DNA from: Sphingobium cloacae
GTDB taxonomy: Bacteria; Pseudomonadota; Alphaproteobacteria; Sphingomonadales; Sphingomonadaceae
Assembly (NCBI RefSeq): GCF_002355855.1
Contig: NZ_AP017655.1
Span: forward strand, 2,917,001 to 2,981,000
DNA length: 64,000 bases
Direction: 5' to 3'
In this document: positions 35,206-44,111 of the stretch, piece after piece
How the letters are laid out: every line of letters starts with the position of its first letter
How positions within the stretch are numbered: the stretch's first letter is position 1
The notes under the pieces: model-generated
Told to the model about the DNA's origin: nothing
Database searches by the model: none
What the model saw: the letters and a program-made list of their open reading frames with translations, nothing else
Program-made: the position numbers and the translations under genes

Positions 35206-35861
35206 CTCTCGGTCGATGAGGTGGCGCTCGTGTGAGAAATGATTTGGGATGTTGGCGTGAACAGCGGCGAATTTCTGTAGCGCCTTCATCTGCCTGAAGC
35301 GGAGCACCCGTTCCCGTCGTCGAGAGGCGAGGTGGCTGTTCTCCACCCGGTTGTTCGCCCAGCGCCCGATCTCCTGCTTTTGCCGATTGCCCATCTGATC
35401 CATCGCAGCACCTTAGGAACGAAGTCCGTCGTTGGTGATCCGTTCAGGCGAGCCGTGGCGCTTCAATGCCTCCTTCATGAAGGCAAGGGGGCGGCCTTGT
35501 CGCGGGTTTTCGTGACATAGCTTTCCAGGATCTCACCTTTGTGATCGACCGCGCGCCACAGGTAGACCATCTCACCATTCACCTTGACGTACATCTCGTC
35601 GAGATGCCAGCGTCAGTGGCGAAACCCGCGCATGCGGCTGATCCGCTGCCGACGTATATCGTTGGCGAACAGCGACCCGAACCTGTTCCACCAGTAGCGG
35701 ACGGCCTCATGGCTGATGTCGATCCCTCGCTCGAACAGCAGATCTTCAACATTCCGCAGGCTGAGCGGAAAGCGCACATACATCATCATCTCCAGCCGGA
35801 TGATCTCCAGCGAGGAGTTGAAGTAGCGGAACGGGCTGGCAGGTTTGCGGGGCCGGGGCAT
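35206..35861 (-). pseudogene. Degenerate IS6-family transposase
   Basis: The minus strand begins MPRPRKPASPFRYF and continues IIRLEMMMYVRFPLSLRNVEDLL, the start of an IS6-type transposase. A TGA at 35613-35615 replaces the Trp of the RHWRWHLDEMY segment that holds the first catalytic Asp. A frameshift lies near 35490 and a TAA follows GLRS (near 35412). The last part (DQMGNRQKQEIGRWANNRVENSHL) includes the final catalytic Glu. Its natural C-terminus is replaced by IS5 sequence. The element cannot be active alone. Terminal repeats were not found. Confidence 0.85.
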
Positions 35862-35926
35862 GGAACCTGCTTATCAGCGCCCACCTAACAACTGGTGCAT
35901 TTGGTCTGACAGGGCCCTCCGGTCAG

Positions 35927-36160
35927 ATGGCCGTGACACCCGCCGCCCTGCGCAAGTTCGCGACCTCCGCACGCAAGCGGCTCCTTCGGGATGGGGGCGG
36001 TTATCGGCGGAATCACCTGCGCGCCTTCGCCCAGCGCGTCGAGGTCGGCGAACGCCATGTCCGCATCATGGGATCGAAGGGAGAATTGCTGCGAACCCTG
36101 ACGGCGGTTTCCGGTGGGAAATCGGCGGGAACCGGCGTTCCTGGTTTGTTCCGAAGTGGC
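35927..36160 (+). pseudogene. C-terminal remnant of a serine recombinase
   Basis: The plus frame reads GYRRNHLRAFAQRVEV followed by VRIMGSKGELLRTLTAVSG, resembling the C-terminal tail of large serine recombinases common in sphingomonads. The catalytic N-terminal domain is absent and the last part (FVPKWRW) is shifted into another frame near 36140. It lies next to an array of CGGGAA repeats. Confidence 0.6.
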
Positions 36161-36200
36161 GGTGGAGCCAGTCACCTGCGAACTGCTCTCTGGTGGGCCC

Positions 36201-36393
36201 TTCCCGTTCTGACGGGAAAATAACGGGAAATCCGCCAATTTCAGCCACAGGTTCGCGACACGGAAGGCCGCAAAGCCCCAATTTGCGCCAAAATGCCAAC
36301 GGAATTCCCGTAAACCAATAACGGGAATTTATTTCCGCTCTTCCTGCGTTGACCGGGATGCTGGCGCCGGCCTGCCGGGAATTATGCTTCCCG
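36201..36393. repeat. Cluster of CGGGAA/TTCCCG repeats
   Basis: Seven copies of an (A/C)CGGGAA motif or its complement occur in under 200 bp: TTCCCGT at 36201, ACGGGAA at 36212 and 36223, TTCCCGT at 36305, ACGGGAA at 36321, CCGGGAA near 36375 and TTCCCGC near 36389. Pairs form small palindromes. The array follows the recombinase remnant and may be its recombination site. No gene is seen between 36224 and the hydroxylase start at 36697. Confidence 0.55.
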
Positions 36394-36696
36394 CCGATCC
36401 GGGGTAGGCCATTGTCGCGCAAAGCTCCTCCATCGTGCCGGGGCATAGGCATCATCTATGTGATGCATAGCACAGTGACGTCTGGCGTGATGGGGGCACT
36501 ATCGCAATGCTGCAGCCGATCTAACGCTTGATGGACGATGGACATCCTCCTCGTCCCTCGGCGTGCCAGACGACCCCAAGAGGGCGAGCGATACGAGGGC
36601 GGCATGGACGGAGTTCGCGTAGGTAACAGGGTGATAGGAGCGCAGGCGCCGGTCACCGTGGGGTGGGAAAACCTTCCCAAGGTGGAAGGCGGCCCC

Positions 36697-37593
36697 GTGA
36701 AGCAGTTTGTCTTCACCTGGTTCCAACCGGCAGTGCTGTTCGCGCTGATCGCCTTCTGGTATTATGCGCCCAATTCCATCGCAAAGGCATCGACCGCCAT
36801 TGCCATCGGCATTGGCTTCAAGGTCCTGCTGCTGGCGCTCGAATGGGTCAGCCCGCGCCATGACAGCTGGCGCCTGACCTGGAAGGAATTCGCCACGGAC
36901 CTGTTCTATGTCGGCCTCGGCTATACGCTGCTCAGGACGGTCGACGTCTATATCGGCGACGGCGCCGTCATCGAAGCCGTGCAGAACGCCTTCGACTGGG
37001 AAAAGCTCGCCTGGTTTGCCGGCCTGCCGCTCCTGCTACAGGCTTTCCTGATCTCGTTCATCTTCGATTTCGGCCAATATTGGATGCATCGCGGGATGCA
37101 TAACTGGTATCCGTTGTGGCTGACCCATGCGCCGCATCATTACATCACCCAGCTGAACATCAACAAGGGCGCGGTCGGCAACCCGATCGAACTGTTCCTG
37201 ATCGGGCTCGGCGTCGGCGGCTTCTTCGATTTCCTGCCGCGCGCGGCGCTGCTCGCCGGCACCTTCGGCCTGGCGGTGGCGACGTACCAGCATATCAATG
37301 TCCGCTTCAACACGCCGCGCTGGTGGCGCTTCCTGTTCAACACCACCGAGCATCACAGCGTGCATCATTCGCAGGACTATGAAGCCAGCCGCAGCAATTA
37401 TTCCGGAACCTGGATCATCATCGACCGCATGTTCGGCACTTGCGTCGATGGCGAGGCGGAGCTGCTCGGGATGGAAGGGGGACGCCGCATGTCGATCCGC
37501 GAGGCGATGACCTATCCCTTCACCCATGGCTGGCAGAGGATCAGGGAACGCTATGGGCGGCGGCCCGACTGGTCGGCGATCCCGGCCGAATGA
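36697..37593 (+). CDS. Sterol desaturase/fatty acid hydroxylase family membrane protein (copy 1)
   Basis: A 298-residue di-iron membrane hydroxylase. His clusters are HRGMH (in FGQYWMHRGMHN), HAPHH, and HHSVHH (in TEHHSVHHSQDY), all intact. About four or five helices surround them. The GTG at 36697 is chosen because the protein then begins VKQFVFTWFQPAVLF, in register with the second family member at 55.6-56.5 kb; GTGGAAGG lies upstream. The family introduces hydroxyl groups or double bases into lipids, sterols or carotenoids with oxygen. The substrate is unknown. It lies between mobile remnants and a membrane protein gene. Confidence 0.9.
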   Translation: MKQFVFTWFQPAVLFALIAFWYYAPNSIAKASTAIAIGIGFKVLLLALEWVSPRHDSWRLTWKEFATDLFYVGLGYTLLRTVDVYIGDGAVIEAVQNAFDWEKLAWFAGLPLLLQAFLISFIFDFGQYWMHRGMHNWYPLWLTHAPHHYITQLNINKGAVGNPIELFLIGLGVGGFFDFLPRAALLAGTFGLAVATYQHINVRFNTPRWWRFLFNTTEHHSVHHSQDYEASRSNYSGTWIIIDRMFGTCVDGEAELLGMEGGRRMSIREAMTYPFTHGWQRIRERYGRRPDWSAIPAE

Positions 37594-37715
37594 TGGAGCG
37601 CGTCCGGACACGCCCTCTCTCAAGGCCATTCGTCATGTTCCGCCAAAGGCGATTGCGGGCGGCCGGGATCGACGCCCGCCGCCGTGAGCCTGGCAATCTT
37701 TCGACAGGGGACGCC

Positions 37716-38336
37716 GTGAACGCACGCTTCATCGACTGGATCTGGCACATCAGGGGCAGCGTGACGCTTGCGCCCGGGCAATCGGGCGATGAGGTTTTCG
37801 ACAGGCTCGACCCCCTGTTCCGCGAGGCCGGCACCAGCCACGAGCGGGACCGCGACATGCTGACCTTCCGCAAGAAGGACCAGGCGGCGCAGGACAAGAT
37901 GTCCGTGTTCGACGGTGGCGTCCTGCGGATCGAGGAAGGCGCGGAGGGCCCCGTGCTGCGCTATCATCTGGTCAGCCGGGCCTTGCTGTTCTGCTTTCTG
38001 GCGCCGCTTCTGTTCCTGAGCTTCGCCGGGCTGGCCATCGGCATCTCCATGCTCGACAAGCCGTCCGTGGAGGCCGTGGCGGCGAAGAAGGAAAAGGAAG
38101 AGAAAAAGGAGAAAGCGACGCTGCCCCAGAATCCGATCGACACATTCCTTGGCGCGCCCGCACCGGAAAAGCCCAAGAAGGACAGCGAGAAAAAGTCCGG
38201 CGAGGAGGAGGGCAAGCACTCGCCAACCCCGGCCTATGTCTTCGCGGGACTCTTCGCCATCCTCTATGGGGTGGGGCGGATACTCGAGGACAGGCTGGTC
38301 AGGTCGCTGTTCAGGAAGAAATTGCTCGGCCAATAG
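37716..38336 (+). CDS. Membrane protein of unknown function
   Basis: A 206-residue protein. Residues 1-88 are soluble (beta-rich by appearance). Residues 89-112 form a membrane helix and 113-170 a highly charged Lys/Glu linker (KKEKEEKKEK, KPKKDSEKKSGEEEGK). Residues 173-190 form a second helix before a basic tail. The GTG at 37716 has AGGGGACGCC upstream. It follows the hydroxylase by about 120 bp in the same direction. No family is recognised. Confidence 0.6.
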   Translation: MNARFIDWIWHIRGSVTLAPGQSGDEVFDRLDPLFREAGTSHERDRDMLTFRKKDQAAQDKMSVFDGGVLRIEEGAEGPVLRYHLVSRALLFCFLAPLLFLSFAGLAIGISMLDKPSVEAVAAKKEKEEKKEKATLPQNPIDTFLGAPAPEKPKKDSEKKSGEEEGKHSPTPAYVFAGLFAILYGVGRILEDRLVRSLFRKKLLGQ

Positions 38337-38837
38337 ATCGGCCCGGTGTTCCGGCGCATGCCGTTCCTTAGAGTCTGTCCTGCTTAAGCGGCCCTGGGCC
38401 TCCGGCCCACGCCCCGACCCGACATCCCGTTCACCATATTGCGGCTGGGAGGTCGGGGGCGTGAACCGGTGCCGATCCCGCATGAAGCGGACAAACTCCA
38501 GGGGCGCCGCATTCCGGTGGGATCGGTCAGCGGATCGGCCGGGCGCAGCGCTCGCCGGATCGCGACCACCCCTCCATGACGCCGGCTGCGTATCACCATG
38601 TCGTTGCCCGGCCTCGCCTCGCGCGTATCCGGCATGGCAGTCCCATCCTTCCCGTCCTCATCCGAGCGATGACGGCGTGGCCGCCGACGGCCTACGCCGA
38701 CAGGCGGAGCAGCCCCTCGCCGGGACAGGATCGGGCGCTGCCTGCGGCGGTCGCCGGCAGGAATGGAAGCGGCGCCGAGCTCCCGGACCATTTTCAGGTC
38801 TACCGGACTCCCGGCGCCCCGGGGAAATGCGGAGAAC

Positions 38838-38884
38838 AGAAAAAAAGAGTATGATCCGCTTCGGTCCGGGCGGATCATGCTCTC
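38838..38884 (-). terminator. Rho-independent terminator of the third TonB receptor
   Basis: On the minus strand AGAGCATGATCCGC and GCGGATCATACTCT form a 14-bp stem with one mismatch around a CCGGACCGAA loop, followed by seven T. It lies about 70 bp after the receptor stop. The rest of 38337-38956 has no gene I can support. Confidence 0.85.
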
Positions 38885-38956
38885 TGTGCGAAGCCCTGGC
38901 TTCTCGCGGGTCGGGCGCCATCCCTGCCGGAACAGCGCCCGATTCGGTTCGTCGGG

Positions 38957-41374
38957 TCAATATTTGAACCGCATTTCCACGCCGAAGGTACGCGGATTGA
39001 TGACCGTCCGCTTATAGTAGCGCAGCAGCACGCCATCGTTGAGGCCGACGCGCGAGCGATCGTTGGCGACGGAGGCCACCGCATATTTGTCGAAGATGTT
39101 GTTCGCGAACAGGCCGAGGCTGTAGCGTTCGGTCTCATAGGCCAGCGACGCGCGGTGCAGCACATAGCCGGGAAGCTTGTCGCCATAGGCGCGATCCCAG
39201 CCGAGCCGCGTCACGACATTGCCGCGATAGGTGGCTGTCCAGTCGGCGACGATGTTCCCGTCCATGAACGGATGCGTATAGGTCGCGCCCAGGCTTCCGC
39301 TGTTCTTCGCCGAACCGGGAAGACGATCGCCGGACAGGGCATCGAGCTGGATGGGGTCGCTGGGATAGCTCCCCGCCGGATCGTTGACGGCGATGATGGC
39401 GGGCACGTCCTGAGTCAGCCTGGCATTCACGTAGGAATAGGTGCCCTGGATGGACAGTCCCTGGACGGGCTTTAGCTGGAACGAGGCTTCGAAGCCTTCC
39501 GACTTGGCCTTGCCGCCGTTCACCGTGATGCCGACAATGCCATTCAGGGTGGCGGAAGCGACCTGGATGCCGCTCCATTTGATCTGGAAGACGTTGAAGT
39601 TGAAGGTCAGCTTCCGGTCGAACAGCTGGGTGCGGATGCCGATTTCGGCATTTTTGGTGGTGTCCGGGCCATATTGCTGCTCGTTCGGCAGGGCGCAGAC
39701 ATTCTGCACGTTGGGATTGAGCGGCAGGATGCACGGCGCGACGGCGTTGGGTCCGCCGATGCGATAGCCCTTGCTGTATGTGGCATAGACCATGACGTCG
39801 GGCGTGACATTATAGGAGGTGTTGAACTTCCACACCCAGCCGCTCTTCTTCGAATCTCCGCCGGCGGGTTTGAGATCATAGGGGCTGACCGGGTTCTCGA
39901 CGACATCGGGCGTGTTCGGATTGTCGCCGAGCAGCGGGGTGGTCGCGCGGCCGAGAATATCCGAGCTATAGTGAAAATAGCGCAGGCCGGCGGTGACCTG
40001 CCATGCTGGCGTCACCCTGAACGTGCCTTCGCCGAAGATCGCCTTCTCCGTCACTTTCGACTTTGTGTAGGACGCGTACTCGACCTCGTCGGGATTGGGC
40101 TGGGTGCCGAACTGGACCCAGGGGTGGTTCGGCAGGATCTCGCGATAGTCCGTCTTGAGCTTCTGTTCGTTGTAGAAGCCGCCGATCACCCAGTTGAGCG
40201 GCCCGCCATGGCGCGACACGAAGCGGACTTCCTGGTTGAACTGCTTGCGGCGGTTCACGCTCTCATTATAGCTCGAAAAGGCGGGGAACGTCTCATAGCC
40301 ATAGTCCAGGTCGAGCAGCAGGTCGGTATTGTCCGCCATCCGGGCGTTCCGGACATCGGTATAGGCGGTCGTCGCCACGAGATCGGCGATGTCGGCGATG
40401 TTCGCATTGACTTCCATGCTGCCCAGGTGCGCGCGGCGCTTCACGGGCTCCATATAGCGGGCGCCGCTTTCATATTTGCCGGTTCCCAGCACGCCGTTGC
40501 TGTTATACTGGCCGCCGTCGGTCCTGGTCTGCTGATAGGCGTAGGTGAAGTTCACCTTCAGGTCTTCGCTGAACTGGACGAGCAACTGGTTGCGCGTGGT
40601 GAAGGTCTTCTCGAAATTGAGGTCCTTGCGGCTGGTCAGGTTCGCGGCATAGTCCGCGTCCGATACCCCGTCCGGGCCGCTGGGCTGCGGAAGCGACACG
40701 CCCGGTTCCTGAAGCAGCAGCGAATAGTCGATGAAACCGGGATCGTAGAAATATCCGGTCGCCGAGCGGAAGGCGACATGGTCCCTGATGATCGGGATAT
40801 TGATGACGCCGTCGAGCTGATAGCCGGCCTTGCCGCTGTGGCCCTTGCCGTAGAAGCGGCCATGCGCTTCGCCCTCAAAGGCGTTCGTGTTGGGGCGGTT
40901 GGGGATATTGCGGATAGCGCCGGCCAGCGTGCCGAGGCCGTAAAGCGTGCCCTGCGGCCCGAGCAGCGTTTCGACCCGATTGAGGTCCAGCAGCTTGAAG
41001 TCGTAGTAAAGGGGAATCTCCCCCAGATACATGCCGAGCGCATTGTCATAGGAGGCACCCGAAGCATCGGTGTCCGACGCGTTGAGGCCGCGAAGCACGA
41101 TCGTGCCGGTGGAGCCTGGCCCCGTGTCCGAAATGGTCATGCCGGGCGTGAAGTCGGCGAGATCGCGCACATCGTCGATCCGGTTCCTGGCAAGCTGTTC
41201 CGCGCCGACCGCGCTGATATTGATCGGAACGTCCTGGATCGAGATCGCACGGCGGGTAGCCGTCACCACGATCTCGTCGGGGTCGCGCGCTTCGCGGTCC
41301 TGCGCGAATGCCGGGGTGGCTCCAACGCCCATAAGAATGGTCGTGCCAAGCAATATGGTGCGAAATAACTTCAT
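38957..41374 (-). CDS. TonB-dependent receptor divergent from the guanidine/urea cassette
   Basis: An 805-residue TonB-dependent receptor. The signal peptide is MKLFRTILLGTTILMGVGATPAFAQ. The TonB box region is EIVVTATRR, and the plug contains DFTPGMTIS and TIVLRGLN, with NRVETLLGPQGTLYGLGTLAGAIRNI. The barrel ends VEMRFKY. ATG at 41374 is preferred over a GTG two codons upstream because AAGGGG is ten bases away. A good terminator follows. About 800 bp separate it from the divergent substrate-binding protein gene, and this gap has two matching palindromes. The arrangement suggests it brings the cassette's substrate, or a larger precursor, across the outer membrane. Confidence 0.93.
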   Translation of the reverse strand: MKLFRTILLGTTILMGVGATPAFAQDREARDPDEIVVTATRRAISIQDVPINISAVGAEQLARNRIDDVRDLADFTPGMTISDTGPGSTGTIVLRGLNASDTDASGASYDNALGMYLGEIPLYYDFKLLDLNRVETLLGPQGTLYGLGTLAGAIRNIPNRPNTNAFEGEAHGRFYGKGHSGKAGYQLDGVINIPIIRDHVAFRSATGYFYDPGFIDYSLLLQEPGVSLPQPSGPDGVSDADYAANLTSRKDLNFEKTFTTRNQLLVQFSEDLKVNFTYAYQQTRTDGGQYNSNGVLGTGKYESGARYMEPVKRRAHLGSMEVNANIADIADLVATTAYTDVRNARMADNTDLLLDLDYGYETFPAFSSYNESVNRRKQFNQEVRFVSRHGGPLNWVIGGFYNEQKLKTDYREILPNHPWVQFGTQPNPDEVEYASYTKSKVTEKAIFGEGTFRVTPAWQVTAGLRYFHYSSDILGRATTPLLGDNPNTPDVVENPVSPYDLKPAGGDSKKSGWVWKFNTSYNVTPDVMVYATYSKGYRIGGPNAVAPCILPLNPNVQNVCALPNEQQYGPDTTKNAEIGIRTQLFDRKLTFNFNVFQIKWSGIQVASATLNGIVGITVNGGKAKSEGFEASFQLKPVQGLSIQGTYSYVNARLTQDVPAIIAVNDPAGSYPSDPIQLDALSGDRLPGSAKNSGSLGATYTHPFMDGNIVADWTATYRGNVVTRLGWDRAYGDKLPGYVLHRASLAYETERYSLGLFANNIFDKYAVASVANDRSRVGLNDGVLLRYYKRTVINPRTFGVEMRFKY

Positions 41375-41756
41375 GGTCACTATACCCCTTTTTGTCGTTG
41401 GGCCTTAAGTGACATCCTTCCCCTTGACGCTCTGGCTGCGCCGGCGTCCTGTTTGCTGGATCACCCTGTGCTGGATTACCGGCCGGATCCCGACCGGACA
41501 TCCCCGGCATTTCATGGCCCCGATGTTCGCGGCGGATATGTCGCGGCGGAGCGGGGCCGCGCCGGCCGGCCGTCGACCGCCTGCCCGAGCGACGGACCGG
41601 AGATGCCGCGAGGCAGGCGAGGCCGATGGCACGCTGCCCGACATGGTCCTGTCGCTGGTCAGATATCGATCCACGAACCCTCAATTCCGAACTGCGATGC
41701 GCGGCGCTCCAGCCCTTCCGTCCGGCCGCTTCCATAAGCGCCTCTGATACGGTATG

Positions 41757-41786
41757 AATATTACCTAATGCGTCAAGCGTAATATT
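41757..41786. promoter_or_regulatory. Predicted operator 1 (AATATTAC-N14-GTAATATT)
   Basis: A perfect 8-bp inverted repeat, AATATTAC (41757-41764) and GTAATATT (41779-41786), encloses 14 bases. It lies about 380 bp upstream of the TonB receptor start. The spacing equals that of operator 2. A widely spaced dyad is typical of NikR-type regulators. The 41375-42169 region otherwise has no gene, and I see no guanidine-I or -II riboswitch in it. Confidence 0.6.
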
Positions 41787-42081
41787 TTTGCACCTGCTCA
41801 GTATGAAGGGGTAATGTGCTGCGCCGCACAAAATCGCCATTTCCGGGCGGAAGCGCGCCGACTGTTTCCGCGCGGATAAGGCCAGACGGCGCAAAGGCCA
41901 CCATCGGACGGGACAAAAATGCCGCGACTCGCAGACCATGACCTTTTCCGTCATTGCGCCCGACGTGATTCTCCTTCGATTGCTTGGGCATGGTGCAGTT
42001 CGAGCCGGTCGTCCCCGCCATGACTCCGCGCGACCTGACAAGGCGTGCGGGCATGATCCTTCTATCCGACCTCGGCGGATA

Positions 42082-42111
42082 ATTATTACCTTTACTGAAA
42101 GAGGTAATATT
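42082..42111. promoter_or_regulatory. Predicted operator 2 (ATTATTAC-N14-GTAATATT)
   Basis: ATTATTAC (42082-42089) and GTAATATT (42104-42111) enclose 14 bases, one mismatch from a perfect dyad. Including flanks the arms extend to AATTATTACC and GGTAATATTT. It sits about 60 bp before the substrate-binding protein ATG, where it could overlap the promoter. Confidence 0.65.
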
Positions 42112-42169
42112 TCTTATGGACAAGGAACCCGATGGCGGCGATGCTGCGCCACGGAAAGGGGATCGAATC

Positions 42170-43243
42170 ATGATTATGTTGATTGCCAGGGTCGCCATGA
42201 TCGCGGGGGCGCTCTGCCTCGCTTCCTGTTCGCGCAATTCGGAGCCCGGGTCGGAGCAGCGCAAGGCGTTCAGCATCGGCTGGTCGATCTATGCCGGCTG
42301 GATGCCCTGGCCCTATGCCCAGCAGGCCGGGATCGTGAAGAAATGGGCCGACAAATATGGGATCAGCATCAACGTCGTCCAGGTGAACGACTATGTCGAA
42401 TCGATCAACCAGTACACGGCCGGCAAGTTCGACGGCGTGACCGTCACCAACATGGACGCCCTCACCATCCCCGCCGCCGGCGGCAAGGACAGCAGCGCGA
42501 TCATCATCGGCGATTATTCCAACGGCAATGACGGCATCCTGCTGAAGGGCGCCAAGGATCTGGCCGCGATCAAGGGGCGGAAGGTCTATCTCGCCGAGCT
42601 TTCGGTCTCGCATTACCTGCTCGCCCGCGGGCTCGAGAAAGCGGACCTGAAACCGACCGACGTCAGGACCGTGAACACGTCCGACGCGGATATCGTCGGC
42701 GCTTTTTCCAGCCCGGATGCGACTGCTGCCGTCGCCTGGAATCCCCAGCTTTCGGTGATGAAGGGCCAGGCCGGCGTCCATGAGGCGTTCGATTCCTCCC
42801 GGATTCCCGGCGAGATACTGGACCTGCTGGTGGTCGACAGCGCGACGCTGAAGGCCAATCCCGCCCTGGGCAAGGCGCTGGCCGGCATATGGTACGAGAC
42901 CGTCGCCCTGATGCAGCGCCAGGACGCGCAGGGCAAGGAGGCGCGCGCGGCCATGGCCAGGCTGGCCGGCGCGACGCCGGCCGCCTTCGATAGCCAGCTT
43001 TCGACCACCTTCCTTTATGCCGATCCGAAGGCGGCCGTCGCGGCGAGCTCCGCCCCTGCGCTGGTGAAGACGATGACGCTGGTGCGCGATTTCAGCTTCG
43101 CTCACGGGCTGTTCAAGGGCGCCGCGTCGGCCGATGCGGTGGGAATTGCCTTTCCCGGCGGCAAGACGCTGGGCGACCCCGCGCGGGTGACGTTGCGGTT
43201 CGACGAAAGCTTCATGAAGCTGGCCGCCGACGGAAAGCTCTGA
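42170..43243 (+). CDS. ABC substrate-binding lipoprotein of the carboxylase cassette
   Basis: A 357-residue periplasmic binding protein of the NMT1/urea-carboxylase-associated type (TIGR03427-like by context and sequence). The lipoprotein signal is MIMLIARVAMIAGALCLASC. The mature part begins with FSIGWSIYAGWMPWPYAQQAGIVKKWADKYGI, the usual opening of this family. ATG at 42170 is chosen for AAAGGGG upstream and because it gives a proper lipobox; an upstream ATG at 42116 would add 18 polar residues. It is the first gene of the operon, directly after operator 2. It likely captures guanidine or urea for the permease/ATPase that follow. Confidence 0.9.
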   Translation: MIMLIARVAMIAGALCLASCSRNSEPGSEQRKAFSIGWSIYAGWMPWPYAQQAGIVKKWADKYGISINVVQVNDYVESINQYTAGKFDGVTVTNMDALTIPAAGGKDSSAIIIGDYSNGNDGILLKGAKDLAAIKGRKVYLAELSVSHYLLARGLEKADLKPTDVRTVNTSDADIVGAFSSPDATAAVAWNPQLSVMKGQAGVHEAFDSSRIPGEILDLLVVDSATLKANPALGKALAGIWYETVALMQRQDAQGKEARAAMARLAGATPAAFDSQLSTTFLYADPKAAVAASSAPALVKTMTLVRDFSFAHGLFKGAASADAVGIAFPGGKTLGDPARVTLRFDESFMKLAADGKL

Positions 43244-43295
43244 CCGCGATCCGGCCCGCGTCCCGCCTGCCAAACCTCTGTCGAAGGTATAAGAC

Positions 43296-44111
43296 ATGCG
43301 TTGGGTGAACCGACATGTTTCCCGGGGCAACCGCATCTTCCTCGGCGCGGCGCCGATCCTGCTGCTGGTGCTGCTCTATCTGTTTCTGGCGGCGCAGCGC
43401 CACGCGGCCAACCCGATGGACAAGATCCTGCCGCTGCCGGGTGGCATGGCGGAAGGGATGGCCGCGCTGTTGTTCCAGCCGGACCAGCTCACCGGCCAGT
43501 TCCTGTTCTGGACGGATACGCTGGCGAGCCTGCAGCGCCTGGGACTGGGACTGGGCATCGCGACCCTCTCGGCGCTGCTGATCGGGCTGGTGCTCGGCGT
43601 GCTGCCGCCGGTACGCGCGACGTTCGGCCCGCTGGTGACGGCGATCGCGGTGATCCCGCCGATCGCCCTGCTGCCCATCCTCTTCGTGGCGCTGGGGCTG
43701 GGCGAGACGGCCAAGGTCGCCCTGATCGTCATTGGCATCGCCCCGGTCATGGTGCGGGACATCGCCGCCTATGTCGCCCAATTGCCGCGCGAGCAGATCA
43801 TCAAGGCGCAGACGCTGGGCGCCAGCTCGTGGCAGATATTGATCCGGGTCGCGCTGCCGCAGGCCATGCCGCGGCTGCTGCACGCGATGCGGCTGTCGCT
43901 GGGGCCGGCCTGGGTGTTCCTGATCTCGGCGGAGGCGATCGCGTCGGACGTGGGCCTGGGCTACCGGATATTCCTCGTCCGCCGCTATCTCGCGATGGAC
44001 GTCATCATCCCCTATGTCGCCTGGATCGCCCTGCTGGCGATATTGATGGACTTCGCGCTGGCGTCCCTCAGCCGCAGGCTCTTCCCCTGGGCGCATGGAG
44101 CCGGCCATTGA
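43296..44111 (+). CDS. ABC transporter permease
   Basis: A 271-residue inner-membrane permease (BPD_transp_1 type, SsuC/TauC-like). Helices lie near residues 15-33, 75-98, 105-125, 130-150, 195-215 and 235-258. The cytoplasmic EAA-like loop that meets the ATPase reads EQIIKAQTLGASSWQILIRVALPQAMPRL. The stop overlaps the TTG start of the ATPase gene by four bases. It forms the membrane channel for the substrate delivered by the upstream binding lipoprotein. Confidence 0.92.
   Translation: MRWVNRHVSRGNRIFLGAAPILLLVLLYLFLAAQRHAANPMDKILPLPGGMAEGMAALLFQPDQLTGQFLFWTDTLASLQRLGLGLGIATLSALLIGLVLGVLPPVRATFGPLVTAIAVIPPIALLPILFVALGLGETAKVALIVIGIAPVMVRDIAAYVAQLPREQIIKAQTLGASSWQILIRVALPQAMPRLLHAMRLSLGPAWVFLISAEAIASDVGLGYRIFLVRRYLAMDVIIPYVAWIALLAILMDFALASLSRRLFPWAHGAGH

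Noticed and set aside
36201..36393. CRISPR array
   Set aside because: The repeated unit is only 6-7 bases with irregular spacing and both orientations; not a CRISPR.
39674..41368. A 564-codon plus-strand frame
   Set aside because: Antisense shadow of the TonB receptor, whose plug and barrel motifs are unmistakable.
41375..42169. Possible guanidine riboswitch ahead of the carboxylase cassette
   Set aside because: I looked for the guanidine-I conserved boxes and paired ACGR hairpins of guanidine-II and saw neither; a covariance search would be decisive.
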